Assembly (NCBI GenBank): GCA_902790475.1
Contig: CADASG010000018.1
Coordinates: 1 to 42,432, forward strand
Source: an uncultured Ruminococcus sp.
GTDB taxonomy: Bacteria > Bacillota > Clostridia > Oscillospirales > Acutalibacteraceae
Direction of reading: 5' to 3'
DNA: 42,432 bases
The notes under the pieces are model-generated. The model was not told the DNA's origin, ran no database searches, and saw nothing but the letters and a program-made list of their open reading frames with translations. The translations under genes and the position numbers were made by a program. Below are positions 30,829 to 39,345 of this stretch, one piece after another (the first letter of the stretch is position 1; every line of letters starts with the position of its first letter).

Positions 30829-33060
30829 TTATCGGTCGTTCCATCCGAGAACTCGGTTTTTCATTCCTTTTATGTCGAGCACGCCGTGTGCAAAGCCCTT
30901 GCGGATCAGCTCGGGCGGCACATATTCGTCGTATTTTTCAAAAACAGGTACTTCCTTTTCGTATACCAACTCGATCGGATCAAAATCCGCCGCTGCTTCC
31001 TCGGCTGTGATACGGTAAAACTCATCTTCACTGACCTGCATGGTGAACTGTAAATAATAAGGTCGTGAGGGACTAAGCCCTTTCAGTCCGAGACGTCTGC
31101 CGCAGCGCAGTTTTAAAAAGCGTTCCAGTGCCAAAAAGGCGTAGCTTCCAAGCCACGGGAACAGCGCCCACATCTTACCGCCGAGGTGTATCAGAGGTTT
31201 GCCCGTCATTCCGGACTTTCGGAAGGTTTCTCTCGCCTCCGCCAATCGGCAGACAGCATGGCGCATCAAATAGGGATAGGATTTGTCCTCGGCAAGAACT
31301 CCGTACATCCTCTCCAGGATACGCGTGTTGATATCCCCTGCAACGTCTCCGAAGTACGCAGGGATATTGCCCTTGACGAGAGTGCAGTATACGTCTCTGC
31401 GCTGATGATCTACCTCGTCAACGACCCAAACACGGCCTGCTATTGCGATCTTATCGCCAACGGGCGGCGGTTTTACTATCGTACCGAGCTCCTCGCTTCC
31501 CGAGTGAACGGAGTATTCGATGTTCTCCTGAAACACAGCGTAGAATTTATAGTTGTTCACTATCCGCTCGCCCGTGATTCCGAGTATCAAGCCTCCGTTT
31601 TCGGTTTGGTTGATGTGGTCGGTTTTGATCAAATGGCGAAGCAGCACCCGATAATCATCCTGCGTTATCCTGCGGAACACCGACAGAGGAAGCACGCGCG
31701 AGGCGAGCTCCGCCGGAGTCATTTCTCCGCAGGAAGCAAGCGTGCTCATCGTTTGGTGATAGAGCAGGCTGAACGGCAGCTTTTCAGTTCGCGGAGGTTC
31801 CACATAGCGCTCCTCTATATAAAGCTGGACAAGCGCTGTTCCCTGTATCAGGTACCACGGTATCAGCTCCGGCAGAAGCGCTCTCGGTTCGGGATGATCC
31901 TCGCGCATGACAAACCACATCTCCGACGGCGCGCCCCTTCTTCCCGTCCGTCCCATACGCTGCAAAAAGCCGGAAACGGTGAACGGAGCGTCGATTTGAA
32001 AAGCACGTTCCAATCTTCCGACGTCGATACCGAGCTCAAGCGTTGCCGTCGCGCATACGCTCATCAGGGAATCGTCGTCCTTCATCTCCTCCTCGGCGCT
32101 CTCCCGGTAAGACGCGGAAAGGTTGCCGTGATGTATAAGGAAGCGGTCGGGCTCGTGATTTGCTTCGCAGTATTGCCGCAAATGCTGACAAACCGACTCG
32201 CATTCTTCGCGAGAATTGGTGAAGATAAGGCATTTTTTGCCCCTCGTATGCTCAAAAATATAACCCATTCCGGGATCCGCCGCCTTTGGTGTAGTATCGG
32301 TGGGAGCTTCCTCGGCTGCGGATTCAATGTATTCGGGTTTTCCCTCATCTGCCTGCGGAGCTGTGTTGAAAAAATGCTCCATCGACAAGCGCCATACTTC
32401 CTTGCCGCCCTCGAATTTCGGAATGATCGTTCCTCTTCCGCTTCCCGCCGCAAGAAATCTTCCTGCTTCCTCGGGATTGCCGATGGTCGCGGACAGACCT
32501 ATCCTGCGCGGGTCACACCCTGCGAGCCTGCACAGTCTTTCTATCAGACAAAAAGTCTGGCCTCCACGATCGGCACGCAGAAGTGAATGTATCTCGTCAA
32601 TGACGATGAATCTCAGATCGGAGAACAGCGAAGGGATCTCCATATGCTTGTTGATCATCAAGGATTCCAAGGATTCGGGCGTGATCTGCAATATGCCCGA
32701 AGGCTTTTTGAGCAGACGGCGTTTTTGACTCTGCGGAACATCTCCGTGCCAGCGTGTCACTGGTATATCCGCTTCCTCGCATAACTCATTCAACCTTCCG
32801 AACTGATCGTTTATCAGCGCCTTTAAGGGAGCTATATAAAGCACTCCGACCGAGCGCGACGGCTCCTCCTCAAGCAGGCTGAGGATAGGAAAAAACGCCG
32901 CCTCTGTCTTGCCCGACGCAGTAGACGCCGTAAGCAAAACATTGTCGCCTGTATTAAAGATCGCGTCTCCTGCCGCGTTCTGTACCGCGCGTATGCTTTT
33001 CCAGCCCGAGCGGTAGATATAATCCTGAATAAACGGGGCGTATCGGCTAAATACTTCCAT
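30829..33060 (-). CDS. sngC: Lhr-like DEAD/DEAH helicase, probable Shango SngC
   Basis: A 743-aa superfamily 2 helicase. Motif I is TASTASGKTEAA (44-55), Ia is IAPLKALINDQ, II is DEIH (155-158), III is LSATIGNP, and VI is FLQRMGRTGRRG. An Lhr-like C-terminal half follows with a winged-helix-like stretch. It starts 11 nt after the DUF2791 ATPase and is the third gene of the TerB-ATPase-helicase set. Shango (SngA, SngB, SngC) has exactly this composition. A BREX brxHI-type helicase is a related alternative, but no other BREX gene is present. Confidence 0.78.
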   Translation of the reverse strand: MEVFSRYAPFIQDYIYRSGWKSIRAVQNAAGDAIFNTGDNVLLTASTASGKTEAAFFPILSLLEEEPSRSVGVLYIAPLKALINDQFGRLNELCEEADIPVTRWHGDVPQSQKRRLLKKPSGILQITPESLESLMINKHMEIPSLFSDLRFIVIDEIHSLLRADRGGQTFCLIERLCRLAGCDPRRIGLSATIGNPEEAGRFLAAGSGRGTIIPKFEGGKEVWRLSMEHFFNTAPQADEGKPEYIESAAEEAPTDTTPKAADPGMGYIFEHTRGKKCLIFTNSREECESVCQHLRQYCEANHEPDRFLIHHGNLSASYRESAEEEMKDDDSLMSVCATATLELGIDVGRLERAFQIDAPFTVSGFLQRMGRTGRRGAPSEMWFVMREDHPEPRALLPELIPWYLIQGTALVQLYIEERYVEPPRTEKLPFSLLYHQTMSTLASCGEMTPAELASRVLPLSVFRRITQDDYRVLLRHLIKTDHINQTENGGLILGITGERIVNNYKFYAVFQENIEYSVHSGSEELGTIVKPPPVGDKIAIAGRVWVVDEVDHQRRDVYCTLVKGNIPAYFGDVAGDINTRILERMYGVLAEDKSYPYLMRHAVCRLAEARETFRKSGMTGKPLIHLGGKMWALFPWLGSYAFLALERFLKLRCGRRLGLKGLSPSRPYYLQFTMQVSEDEFYRITAEEAAADFDPIELVYEKEVPVFEKYDEYVPPELIRKGFAHGVLDIKGMKNRVLGWNDR

Positions 33061-33071
33061 GACTCTTCTCT

Positions 33072-34400
33072 CTATAGGGTAAATTCGACATAATTTTTGT
33101 CGGCGTTGTCTGACACAGCGCCGCTCTCGGCATATGAGAATTCGTCCGAGTTAAGCAGCTCGGAAACGCTCATCTCGGGGTGCTGGTACAGCAGGTCAAG
33201 CAGCTCAATAAAATCACGGATCACCTCGCGCGGAGTGATATTAAGATCCGCTCCTACGCGCTCGAACTCAATTTTTATGAACACCGCCAAATCTTCGGTA
33301 GTCAGCGCGCGCTCATATCCGTAAAGAGAGGCATGCATATCGCTGAGCTTCTCACACAGTATCAGCATTTCCTCGGCAGTCAGCGGCTCCAGTCTGATGA
33401 CGGGAGCGAGCAGGTCGCGCGCTCCGGGGCGTGAAAACTTGCCCTCAGCCAAACGTGAACGAAGCGCTTCGTAGCTGTATACGCCGCGCCGTTTGTCCTC
33501 TATCGCCTGAGGCGTCGCGCCCATTATGATGCCGAGATACTTTGCCTTGCCCTGCAAGGTATCATTATACATAGTCAGCATTTTTTCATAGTTGTATCTC
33601 CGTGTGACAGAGTTTGGTATCTTGTATATATTGACAAGCTCATCTATCATTATCATCATTCCCTTATAGCCTGCCAAACGAAAAAATACCGCGAACAGCT
33701 TTAGGTAGTCGTACCAATCGTCATCGGTGATTATGATATTGACGCCGAGCTCCTCCTTTGCCTCACGCTTCAAAGCATATTCGCCCCTGAACCAGCGCGC
33801 GACCTTCGCTTTTGTCTCGTCGTCGCCGCTTAGATAAGCGCGGTAGTACGCTGACAGCAGACGAGCGAATTCAAATCCGTGTACCAATTCACGGATAGAC
33901 GCGGTCACTGCGTAAATCTTCTTATCGGTCAGTTCAGCCAAAGCAGCGTCACCCGGCAAAAGTCCGCTCTCCTGTATCGCTTCATTTTGAACGGCGCTTA
34001 TCCATCTGTCCAAAATCAGCGTCAGCGCACCGCCCTCCGGCTTGGTCTTGGTTGAGAGATTGCCGATCAGCTCGCGGTAAGTCGCAAGCCCCTGACCTCT
34101 TGTTCCCTGCAAGCGGCGTTCAGGCGACAGATCCGCGTCTGCGACGATGAAGCCCCTGTCCATGACATAGTTGCGAATTGTTTGTATCAAAAAACTCTTT
34201 CCCGAACCGTATCGTCCGACGATGAACCTGAACGACGCACCGCCCTCTGTAATGATATCTACGTCATGCAGCAGAGCTTCTATCTCCGCTTTTCTGCCTA
34301 CAGTGATATAAGGCAAGCCGATCCGCGGAACTACGCCGCCTTTCAGTGAATTGATGACCGTCTGCGCGATCCTTCTCGGAACCTTCTTGTTTTCCTCCAT
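33072..34400 (-). CDS. sngB: DUF2791/BrxD-like P-loop ATPase, probable Shango SngB
   Basis: A 442-aa ATPase. The start at 34400 has GGGAGG 5 nt upstream; longer frames would run into the SngA-like gene. Walker A is VGRYGSGKSF (61-70), Walker B is GMMIMIDELVNI (247-258), and the arginine-rich GVYSYEALRSRL (307-318) is characteristic of DUF2791 proteins. Two nucleotides separate its ATG from the previous stop codon. In BREX type 2 a similar ATPase (BrxD) pairs with an Lhr-like helicase; here the TerB protein in front points to Shango. Confidence 0.78.
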   Translation of the reverse strand: MEENKKVPRRIAQTVINSLKGGVVPRIGLPYITVGRKAEIEALLHDVDIITEGGASFRFIVGRYGSGKSFLIQTIRNYVMDRGFIVADADLSPERRLQGTRGQGLATYRELIGNLSTKTKPEGGALTLILDRWISAVQNEAIQESGLLPGDAALAELTDKKIYAVTASIRELVHGFEFARLLSAYYRAYLSGDDETKAKVARWFRGEYALKREAKEELGVNIIITDDDWYDYLKLFAVFFRLAGYKGMMIMIDELVNIYKIPNSVTRRYNYEKMLTMYNDTLQGKAKYLGIIMGATPQAIEDKRRGVYSYEALRSRLAEGKFSRPGARDLLAPVIRLEPLTAEEMLILCEKLSDMHASLYGYERALTTEDLAVFIKIEFERVGADLNITPREVIRDFIELLDLLYQHPEMSVSELLNSDEFSYAESGAVSDNADKNYVEFTL

Positions 34401-34401
34401 A

Positions 34402-36243
34402 CTAACCTCCCAACAGCTCATTGATATTTTCAATATAATCTTCGATCAGGCTCAAATCGTCTCCGTCGCACTCCAAAACCGTATCGCCTATTTCGTCAAA
34501 CAGCGCTTCATTGATACCATCGGCAACGACAGACGGCATGAGATGATTTTCGCTGATAAACGAACGGGGGCTTTCTCCGTTTAACAACATCCGCATGATT
34601 TGCAGCTGTACATCATTCAATAGATCCGATGGCAATTCACCGTGATCGTTTTCGGGCTCGGTTTCCGATTCCCCGGGCTTGGTTCCCGATTCATCGGATT
34701 CGGTTTTTTCTTCCTCTGTCAGCAGACTGTCCCGTGTTTCGGACGCGTCGCGCCTTATCTTATCCAACTGTGAGAATTGAATGCTGATCTTCGGCTTTGC
34801 TGCTTCGATTTTTGCCTGCCTGTCCGCTTGAATAAACGCGCTTATATATGGAGTCGCCCATACCGCGCCGGGACGCTGCTTCAAGCTTCGCCCTGTTTTC
34901 AAATAGGCTCTGAGCAGCCTGTCCGCTTCGTGTAAAAAGTTGTTCAAAAGCTCCTTGACAAAATACAGACGGGGATATGTTCGCTCGTACCATACTCCGC
35001 CTTTACAAATAAAGCTGTGATTTCCGGATAACACATATTCCGTGTCCTCATGCGGCTCAGGCTGCCAATACACAGCGTTGCGCAGCGGATACCACCGCAG
35101 CTCTCTTTGCGTACCGAAGCACATATTAAAGAAATTGCCGCCTTCCGTTGACAGATGGACGAGCATATAACGCCACAACTCGGCAAACAGCCGCCTGCCC
35201 TCTCCGCTGAGTTTTGTTACCACTGGTGATTTGTTCAGCTTTACATTTGTCATTTCACACAGCGCATCGAACACTTCGCTGTCATTGTGTGTGTCGGGGT
35301 GCTCCAAAACTGCGAGAGCCTTGTCCTGATCCGATTCTTTTTTGTCAAAGAACTGACCTGCAAACTCGTGATCTACATTCTTGACAACAGCAAGCTCCGT
35401 CATCCAGCGGTGCAGATTATGCTTCATGCCGCTGTCGCATATCCCCGAATCAAGATAATCGGTTTCAAAAGCCTTTAGTTTTATCAGTCTTTCCTCCGGA
35501 GAATCGGCTCCGATACCGTTTAGAAGCTCATAAACATATATGTAAGCAAGCGAGGTAGAGATCGGCTGTCTGTTCCCCTTTCTCAGCTCGGTGCGCCATG
35601 TAAAATAGCCGCGAAGCTCCGCGAGCCGCAGGTCGTGGTAGGTAGGGAAATAACGATGAAAATCTCCGCACCACGGCTGATCATCCTCGTAGTCCTCCAT
35701 GAATTTTGCCTGCGTGTAAAAATTCTTGCTCTTTTGACTCAACGAACCGTCGCCGTACTCGTACAGCTCGATCATCTCCTGAATCTTTTGAGGGATCGAA
35801 TCACGCACCGGTATACGAACGGTTCCGCGTATCGGCAACGCGGTTTCACTGTAGCTTTTTTCCTGCGGTCTCGGCAGCTCGCTTGCCAATACGATCGTCG
35901 CACCGTGCGGCTTTATTCTTTCTATCGCACGGTCAAACAGCCGAAATACGATATCCTCACCGCAGTTGTCCGTCCTAACACCGATCCAGCTGTCGCCATG
36001 CATACGAAACGGTTCGCACAGATACGGAGATTTGAATTCGGCTAACGCTCCGCGACCGCATCTTATGTCGCAGAGCTCTGTCATCGTTCCTCTCTCACCG
36101 TCCCAATGGCGCATCAAAAGCGCCGCCCACTTACCTGTGGACGGATCGCACAGTACCGAAAACCCTTTAAAATGATCCCACTTGAATTCTTCGGTGATAT
36201 TATACTTTTCCTCGGCATAAGCCGCAAGCTGCGATAGTTTCAT
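34402..36243 (-). CDS. sngA: TerB-N/TerB-C domain protein, probable Shango SngA
   Basis: A 613-aa protein. The TerB-N pattern is clear around 210-275 (RLAELRGYFTWRTELRKGN, then SLAYIYVYELLNGIGADSPE). A central region (about 290-510) is mostly helical. After a Glu/Ser-rich linker, the C-terminal part reads like TerB-C (ADGINEALFDEIGDTVLE). This is the sensor or adaptor type protein found first in Shango loci. The ribosome binding site is weak (GGGAAAAAG). It is 100 nt downstream of the flavoprotein gene and may be read from that transcript. Confidence 0.75.
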   Translation of the reverse strand: MKLSQLAAYAEEKYNITEEFKWDHFKGFSVLCDPSTGKWAALLMRHWDGERGTMTELCDIRCGRGALAEFKSPYLCEPFRMHGDSWIGVRTDNCGEDIVFRLFDRAIERIKPHGATIVLASELPRPQEKSYSETALPIRGTVRIPVRDSIPQKIQEMIELYEYGDGSLSQKSKNFYTQAKFMEDYEDDQPWCGDFHRYFPTYHDLRLAELRGYFTWRTELRKGNRQPISTSLAYIYVYELLNGIGADSPEERLIKLKAFETDYLDSGICDSGMKHNLHRWMTELAVVKNVDHEFAGQFFDKKESDQDKALAVLEHPDTHNDSEVFDALCEMTNVKLNKSPVVTKLSGEGRRLFAELWRYMLVHLSTEGGNFFNMCFGTQRELRWYPLRNAVYWQPEPHEDTEYVLSGNHSFICKGGVWYERTYPRLYFVKELLNNFLHEADRLLRAYLKTGRSLKQRPGAVWATPYISAFIQADRQAKIEAAKPKISIQFSQLDKIRRDASETRDSLLTEEEKTESDESGTKPGESETEPENDHGELPSDLLNDVQLQIMRMLLNGESPRSFISENHLMPSVVADGINEALFDEIGDTVLECDGDDLSLIEDYIENINELLGG

Positions 36244-36269
36244 GATCGCTTTTTCCCGATGTATTTTAC

Positions 36270-36337
36270 TAAGTAAACCTCTGACGCATTAACGCTCGGC
36301 GGCGTCGCCTTTAATTCAAAACGAAAGTGAGCGCGTC
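36270..36337. promoter_or_regulatory. Imperfect inverted repeat between flavoprotein and sngA-like genes
   Basis: CTGACGC and GCGTCAG are the outer arms, with inner GCTC/GAGC pairing and a GGCGACGCCGCC core. It could weaken or end transcription from the flavoprotein gene, or act as an operator. No T-run follows, so I do not call it a terminator. Confidence 0.35.
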
Positions 36338-36343
36338 AGGCTG

Positions 36344-37459
36344 TTATTTTTCGTTTTTATAATCGCTGTACATTTTTCCGACGCTGCGATAATCATAACG
36401 ATATTCGTCAACCATATTATCATAAAAGTACGCAACCAAATCACGTTTATCCTGAACCTTTTTCAAAAATGTTTTCTGAACTCCTGAATTAAAGAACAGC
36501 TTTTGAGCCTTTTTGCCGTTCTTCACAATGGACATCACAGGCTGTATGCTTTTCAGATATGCTTTTTTTGGCTCGCTTGACGATAAGGCATCAGCCGCAA
36601 GCATACCGGTACGCAGCGCCATATACAAGCCCTCGCCCGATATCGGGTCGGTAAACCCTCCTGCATCGCCTGCAAGGATAGCATTGTCGGGCAGCTTTTC
36701 CTGATTGACAACATAGCCATAAGGCAAAAACGCTCCGACGTAACGCTGTTTTTCGGGATCAACGCCGTTGCTCCTCAAAAAATCAGATACTGTTTTTTTA
36801 TAATCAGTGCTTTTGTTATACATATTTGCGGCTCCGACACAAACGGTCTTGCCGTGAGGGAACGCCCAAAGATAACCATCCTCAATACAGTCAAAATAAA
36901 TATCCACGCTCGAGGTGTCAAACTGTTCGGACGGAACGTATGCTTCGATGCCGAAGGCAAGTTTTCTTTTATCGACCTTCAACAGCTTATGTGAAATGCT
37001 TAGCGCACCGTCCGCAAACACGATATGATTATAGCCGATAATATCGCCGTTTGAAAGAACAACTCGGTTTTGGTCATAATCAACGCTGATATTTCGCTCT
37101 CCCTCAAGTATTCTTCCTCCGAGAGATTTGTATTTTTCCACTAAAGAATTATCAAAATCAATGCGGTCAACAAGCCTTGCGGAGTTTTTTATCGGAGCCT
37201 CAACCAACAGCTGATTTCCGCGGTACAGCTTTATAAAGGAAGATGTATAGCAGAATAAACCGTCAACTTCCTCATTATCAAAAAGCATATTTATCAGCTT
37301 AAACGTTTTGCCGGTCACAAGACCCGCGCAGGTTTTGTTTCTCGGAAAGACCGCCTTATCTATCACACAGACCTTGTGATCGTTTTTTTGCAATATAATT
37401 GCACAGCCCATCCCTGCCGGTCCGGCTCCGATGATAACCGTATCAAAACTATGATTCAT
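36344..37459 (-). CDS. Geranylgeranyl-reductase family FAD oxidoreductase
   Basis: A 371-aa flavoprotein. The dinucleotide motif is DTVIIGAGPAGMGCAI (6-21), followed by PRNKTCAGLVTG. The second FAD motif is ILAGDAGGFTDPISGEGLYM, the hallmark of the GGR/FixC group. The family reduces prenyl double bonds or other lipophilic substrates; the substrate here is unknown. GGAGA precedes the ATG. MITE-like copy 3 sits about 50 bp upstream, in what should be its promoter or leader. Confidence 0.85.
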   Translation of the reverse strand: MNHSFDTVIIGAGPAGMGCAIILQKNDHKVCVIDKAVFPRNKTCAGLVTGKTFKLINMLFDNEEVDGLFCYTSSFIKLYRGNQLLVEAPIKNSARLVDRIDFDNSLVEKYKSLGGRILEGERNISVDYDQNRVVLSNGDIIGYNHIVFADGALSISHKLLKVDKRKLAFGIEAYVPSEQFDTSSVDIYFDCIEDGYLWAFPHGKTVCVGAANMYNKSTDYKKTVSDFLRSNGVDPEKQRYVGAFLPYGYVVNQEKLPDNAILAGDAGGFTDPISGEGLYMALRTGMLAADALSSSEPKKAYLKSIQPVMSIVKNGKKAQKLFFNSGVQKTFLKKVQDKRDLVAYFYDNMVDEYRYDYRSVGKMYSDYKNEK

Positions 37460-37510
37460 AACAAATCTCCATAATTAAACGACTGCTTTTCCGATCGTCC
37501 GAAAACGATT

Positions 37511-37649
37511 AAGGCAATACCGCATAATTCAGGTGTGCGGATTGCGCAGTAAGATTTTTCGTCAGGTTGTTCAAATAAATCGAGGTAAGGCTGTCGCCTT
37601 GCCGAGAATTCAAGCAAGCCACGCGCCTTGAATTGTGCGGTGTTGCCTT
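37511..37649 (+). repeat. MITE-like element, copy 3 (short form)
   Basis: 139 bp from AAGGCAA to TTGCCTT, flanked by TT/AA so that TTAAGGCAA and TTGCCTTAA mirror each other. It has the same core as copy 1 with four more bases near the right arm. Confidence 0.8.
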
Positions 37650-37739
37650 AACTCACTGTCAGCGTTTTTAATACTATTCTCTGAACTATTCTCTGATTTT
37701 TATTGTATCAAATCTGCACGTATTCTTCAAGATGAAAAT

Positions 37740-37878
37740 GCAAAACAAGAAATGAATAAAGAATAGTGAATAAAGAATAACGAATAATACAGAAACGCCC
37801 CAAAGGTTCATTTATTATAAATTATTCACTATTCTTTATTCACTATTCATTGAGCCTCAAGTCAGTGAGGCGTTTCTG
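37740..37878. repeat. AT-rich inverted and tandem repeats beside tRNA-Gln
   Basis: Units of the type GAATAGTGAATAAA occur in direct order at 37752-37786 and as their complement (TATTCACTATTCTTTATTC and similar) at 37822-37852. An outer pair, CAGAAACGCC (37790-37799) and GGCGTTTCTG (37869-37878), touches the tRNA CCA end. Upstream, TCAGAGAATAGT is repeated twice (about 37677-37700). The stretch contains no gene. Confidence 0.6.
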
Positions 37879-37951
37879 GCTGGGCCGGCGGGATTCGAAC
37901 CCACGGATGACGGAGTCAAAGTCCGTTGCCTTACCGCTTGGCGACGGCCCA
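37877..37951 (-). tRNA. tRNA-Gln (anticodon TTG)
   Basis: The cloverleaf reads on the minus strand: acceptor TGGGCCG/CGGCCCA, D-arm with AAGCGGTAAGGC, anticodon loop CTTTGAC inside ACGGA/TCCGT, T-arm GGGTTCGAATCCC, discriminator G and an encoded CCA. Anticodon TTG decodes CAA/CAG. Confidence 0.96.
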
Positions 37952-38004
37952 ATATTTTTGGTTCGTATACTGAATATACGCAAAACCATAATAAAACTGT
38001 AGAC

Positions 38005-38033
38005 ATTATACCATCAATTATTCCAATTGTCAA
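38005..38033 (-). promoter_or_regulatory. Consensus promoter of tRNA-Gln
   Basis: TTGACA (38028-38033), exactly 17 nt, TATAAT (38005-38010), about 50 nt before the tRNA. From 38034 to 38181 I see only a direct repeat TTTGATTCA. Confidence 0.85.
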
Positions 38034-38181
38034 CTACCGATGTTTTGATTCATAATGCCTTTAGCCTATGGCGTAATCATACCGTAGGCTTTGATTCAAA
38101 ATTGTTCTGCGATACTTCGGAACTACCCTTCTCTTATTCCGATACCGAGTCTTGAACAAAAGTACAAGCAACAGAAAATTT

Positions 38182-38323
38182 AAGGCAACACCGCACAATT
38201 CAAGGCGCACGGCTTGCTTTTTCTTATTCCGTCAGCTTGCCCAAAAAATCTCGGCAAGGCGACAGCCTTACCTCAATTTATTTGTACAACCTGACGAAAA
38301 ATCTTACTGCGCAATCCATGCGG
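38182..38323 (-). repeat. MITE-like element, copy 4 (long form, inverted, damaged)
   Basis: The element reads on the minus strand relative to the other three. Its AAGGCAACACCGCACAATTCA end and the long-form insert are intact. The opposite end is broken: after GCGCAATCC a short segment is missing, ATGCGG remains, and homology then stops. Confidence 0.75.
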
Positions 38324-38338
38324 CGCCTTCTGATAAAT

Positions 38339-38355
38339 GCAGGCAAAAAGCCTGC
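38339..38355 (-). terminator. Terminator of the lipoprotein-GNAT-DUF5684 operon
   Basis: GCAGGC and GCCTGC pair around a 5-nt loop directly after the stop codon of the DUF5684 gene; ATTTATC follows on the minus strand. Confidence 0.6.
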
Positions 38356-38359
38356 TTAT

Positions 38360-38872
38360 TTATTGAACCCTCTGCGAATTGCCGAAAGCGAGGATAGGAT
38401 AGAAAATCACAGATAAAAAAGCCAGACCGAGAGCAAAACCTGTTCCTTTTCCGAAAGCCCTTGCGAGACGTAAATTCATCTTGATGCTGATCACTATTGC
38501 AATCGTAACTAATGAAATCGTCAGCAGTAAGAATACCACAGCAAAAGCCAAAAAATAAGCGGCGCTTTCATAAGGGTTAACAATATAGATCACGAAAAAC
38601 AGGAGCAATGATGCAGTTATAGTAATAATATAAACTCCCGAAGAGATAACAAGCGCCCAAAACGGTCTTGTTTTCCATACGGTTTTATACAGCTTATAAT
38701 CGCCGTAATAAGGGATTATCCCTTCCCACCCCTGCAAGCCGAGCTTCTGAAAAATAAACCAGCGCGACACATAAACCAACGCAGTCGTCGCCAAGCTGAT
38801 CAAAGATGAAATAAGGTTTATTATCAAAATACCTGTTTCGATATTGTCGCCGTTATGTAATAAATTGATCAT
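38360..38872 (-). CDS. DUF5684-type membrane protein
   Basis: A 170-aa protein with four hydrophobic segments. The block RWFIFQKLGLQGWEGIIPYYGDYKLYKTVW and the late ARAFGKGTGFALGLAFLSVIFYPILAFG match the DUF5684 pattern of clostridial membrane proteins. Function is unknown. Its ATG overlaps the stop of the upstream GNAT gene (ATGA at 38869-38872), so it is coupled and ends the operon. Confidence 0.78.
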   Translation of the reverse strand: MINLLHNGDNIETGILIINLISSLISLATTALVYVSRWFIFQKLGLQGWEGIIPYYGDYKLYKTVWKTRPFWALVISSGVYIITITASLLLFFVIYIVNPYESAAYFLAFAVVFLLLTISLVTIAIVISIKMNLRLARAFGKGTGFALGLAFLSVIFYPILAFGNSQRVQ

Positions 38873-39312
38873 CTTTTCTCTCCTTTACACATTCTCACGC
38901 AGTCAAAGCTCCAGCTTTTGATAACCTCGTTATCCATTCGTTTGTAGCCGAGTTTTTCGTAGAAACCGACTGCTTCCAAACGGCTGTCTATACGGATCTC
39001 GCCATAGCCGAGCTCTTCTATCCACTTCTCTGCTTCTTTGATCACTCTGCTGCCGAGGTGATGTCCGCGATACTCGGGCAAAACCACCACGCGCCCCAGC
39101 AATACGCTTTTGTCGCCGATTTCAAAAAAACGGCAGGTCGCAATGGGATAAGTGTCGTCCAGCAGAACTATGTATTTGCTTTCGCTTCCGTCATGCTCGT
39201 CAAATTCTTCTCTTAAAGGAATATGATACTGACGGTTCATTCCCTGTATCCTGACTGAATACGCTCCTGCGCGCTGCCACGTTTCCGTTGCTCTTATTAC
39301 TTTGATATCCAT
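38869..39312 (-). CDS. GNAT family N-acetyltransferase
   Basis: A 147-aa acetyltransferase. The acetyl-CoA-binding segment is VVVLPEYRGHHLGSRVIKEAEKWIEEL, followed by GFYEKLGYKRM. The substrate is unknown. It is the third gene of a four-gene minus-strand operon and overlaps the next gene by 4 nt. Confidence 0.9.
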   Translation of the reverse strand: MDIKVIRATETWQRAGAYSVRIQGMNRQYHIPLREEFDEHDGSESKYIVLLDDTYPIATCRFFEIGDKSVLLGRVVVLPEYRGHHLGSRVIKEAEKWIEELGYGEIRIDSRLEAVGFYEKLGYKRMDNEVIKSWSFDCVRMCKGEKR

Positions 39313-39345
39313 TGATCTACTTCCCCCGAACGTCTTTTGATTCTT

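Noticed and set aside
31186-32586. 466-codon open frame on the + strand opposite the helicase gene
   Set aside because: The helicase on the other strand has all SF2 motifs; the antisense frame shows no domain and arises from codon bias.
30829-36243. Full BREX type 2 system
   Set aside because: Only BrxD-like and Lhr-like components are present; there is no PglX methylase, PglZ, PglY or PglW gene in the window.
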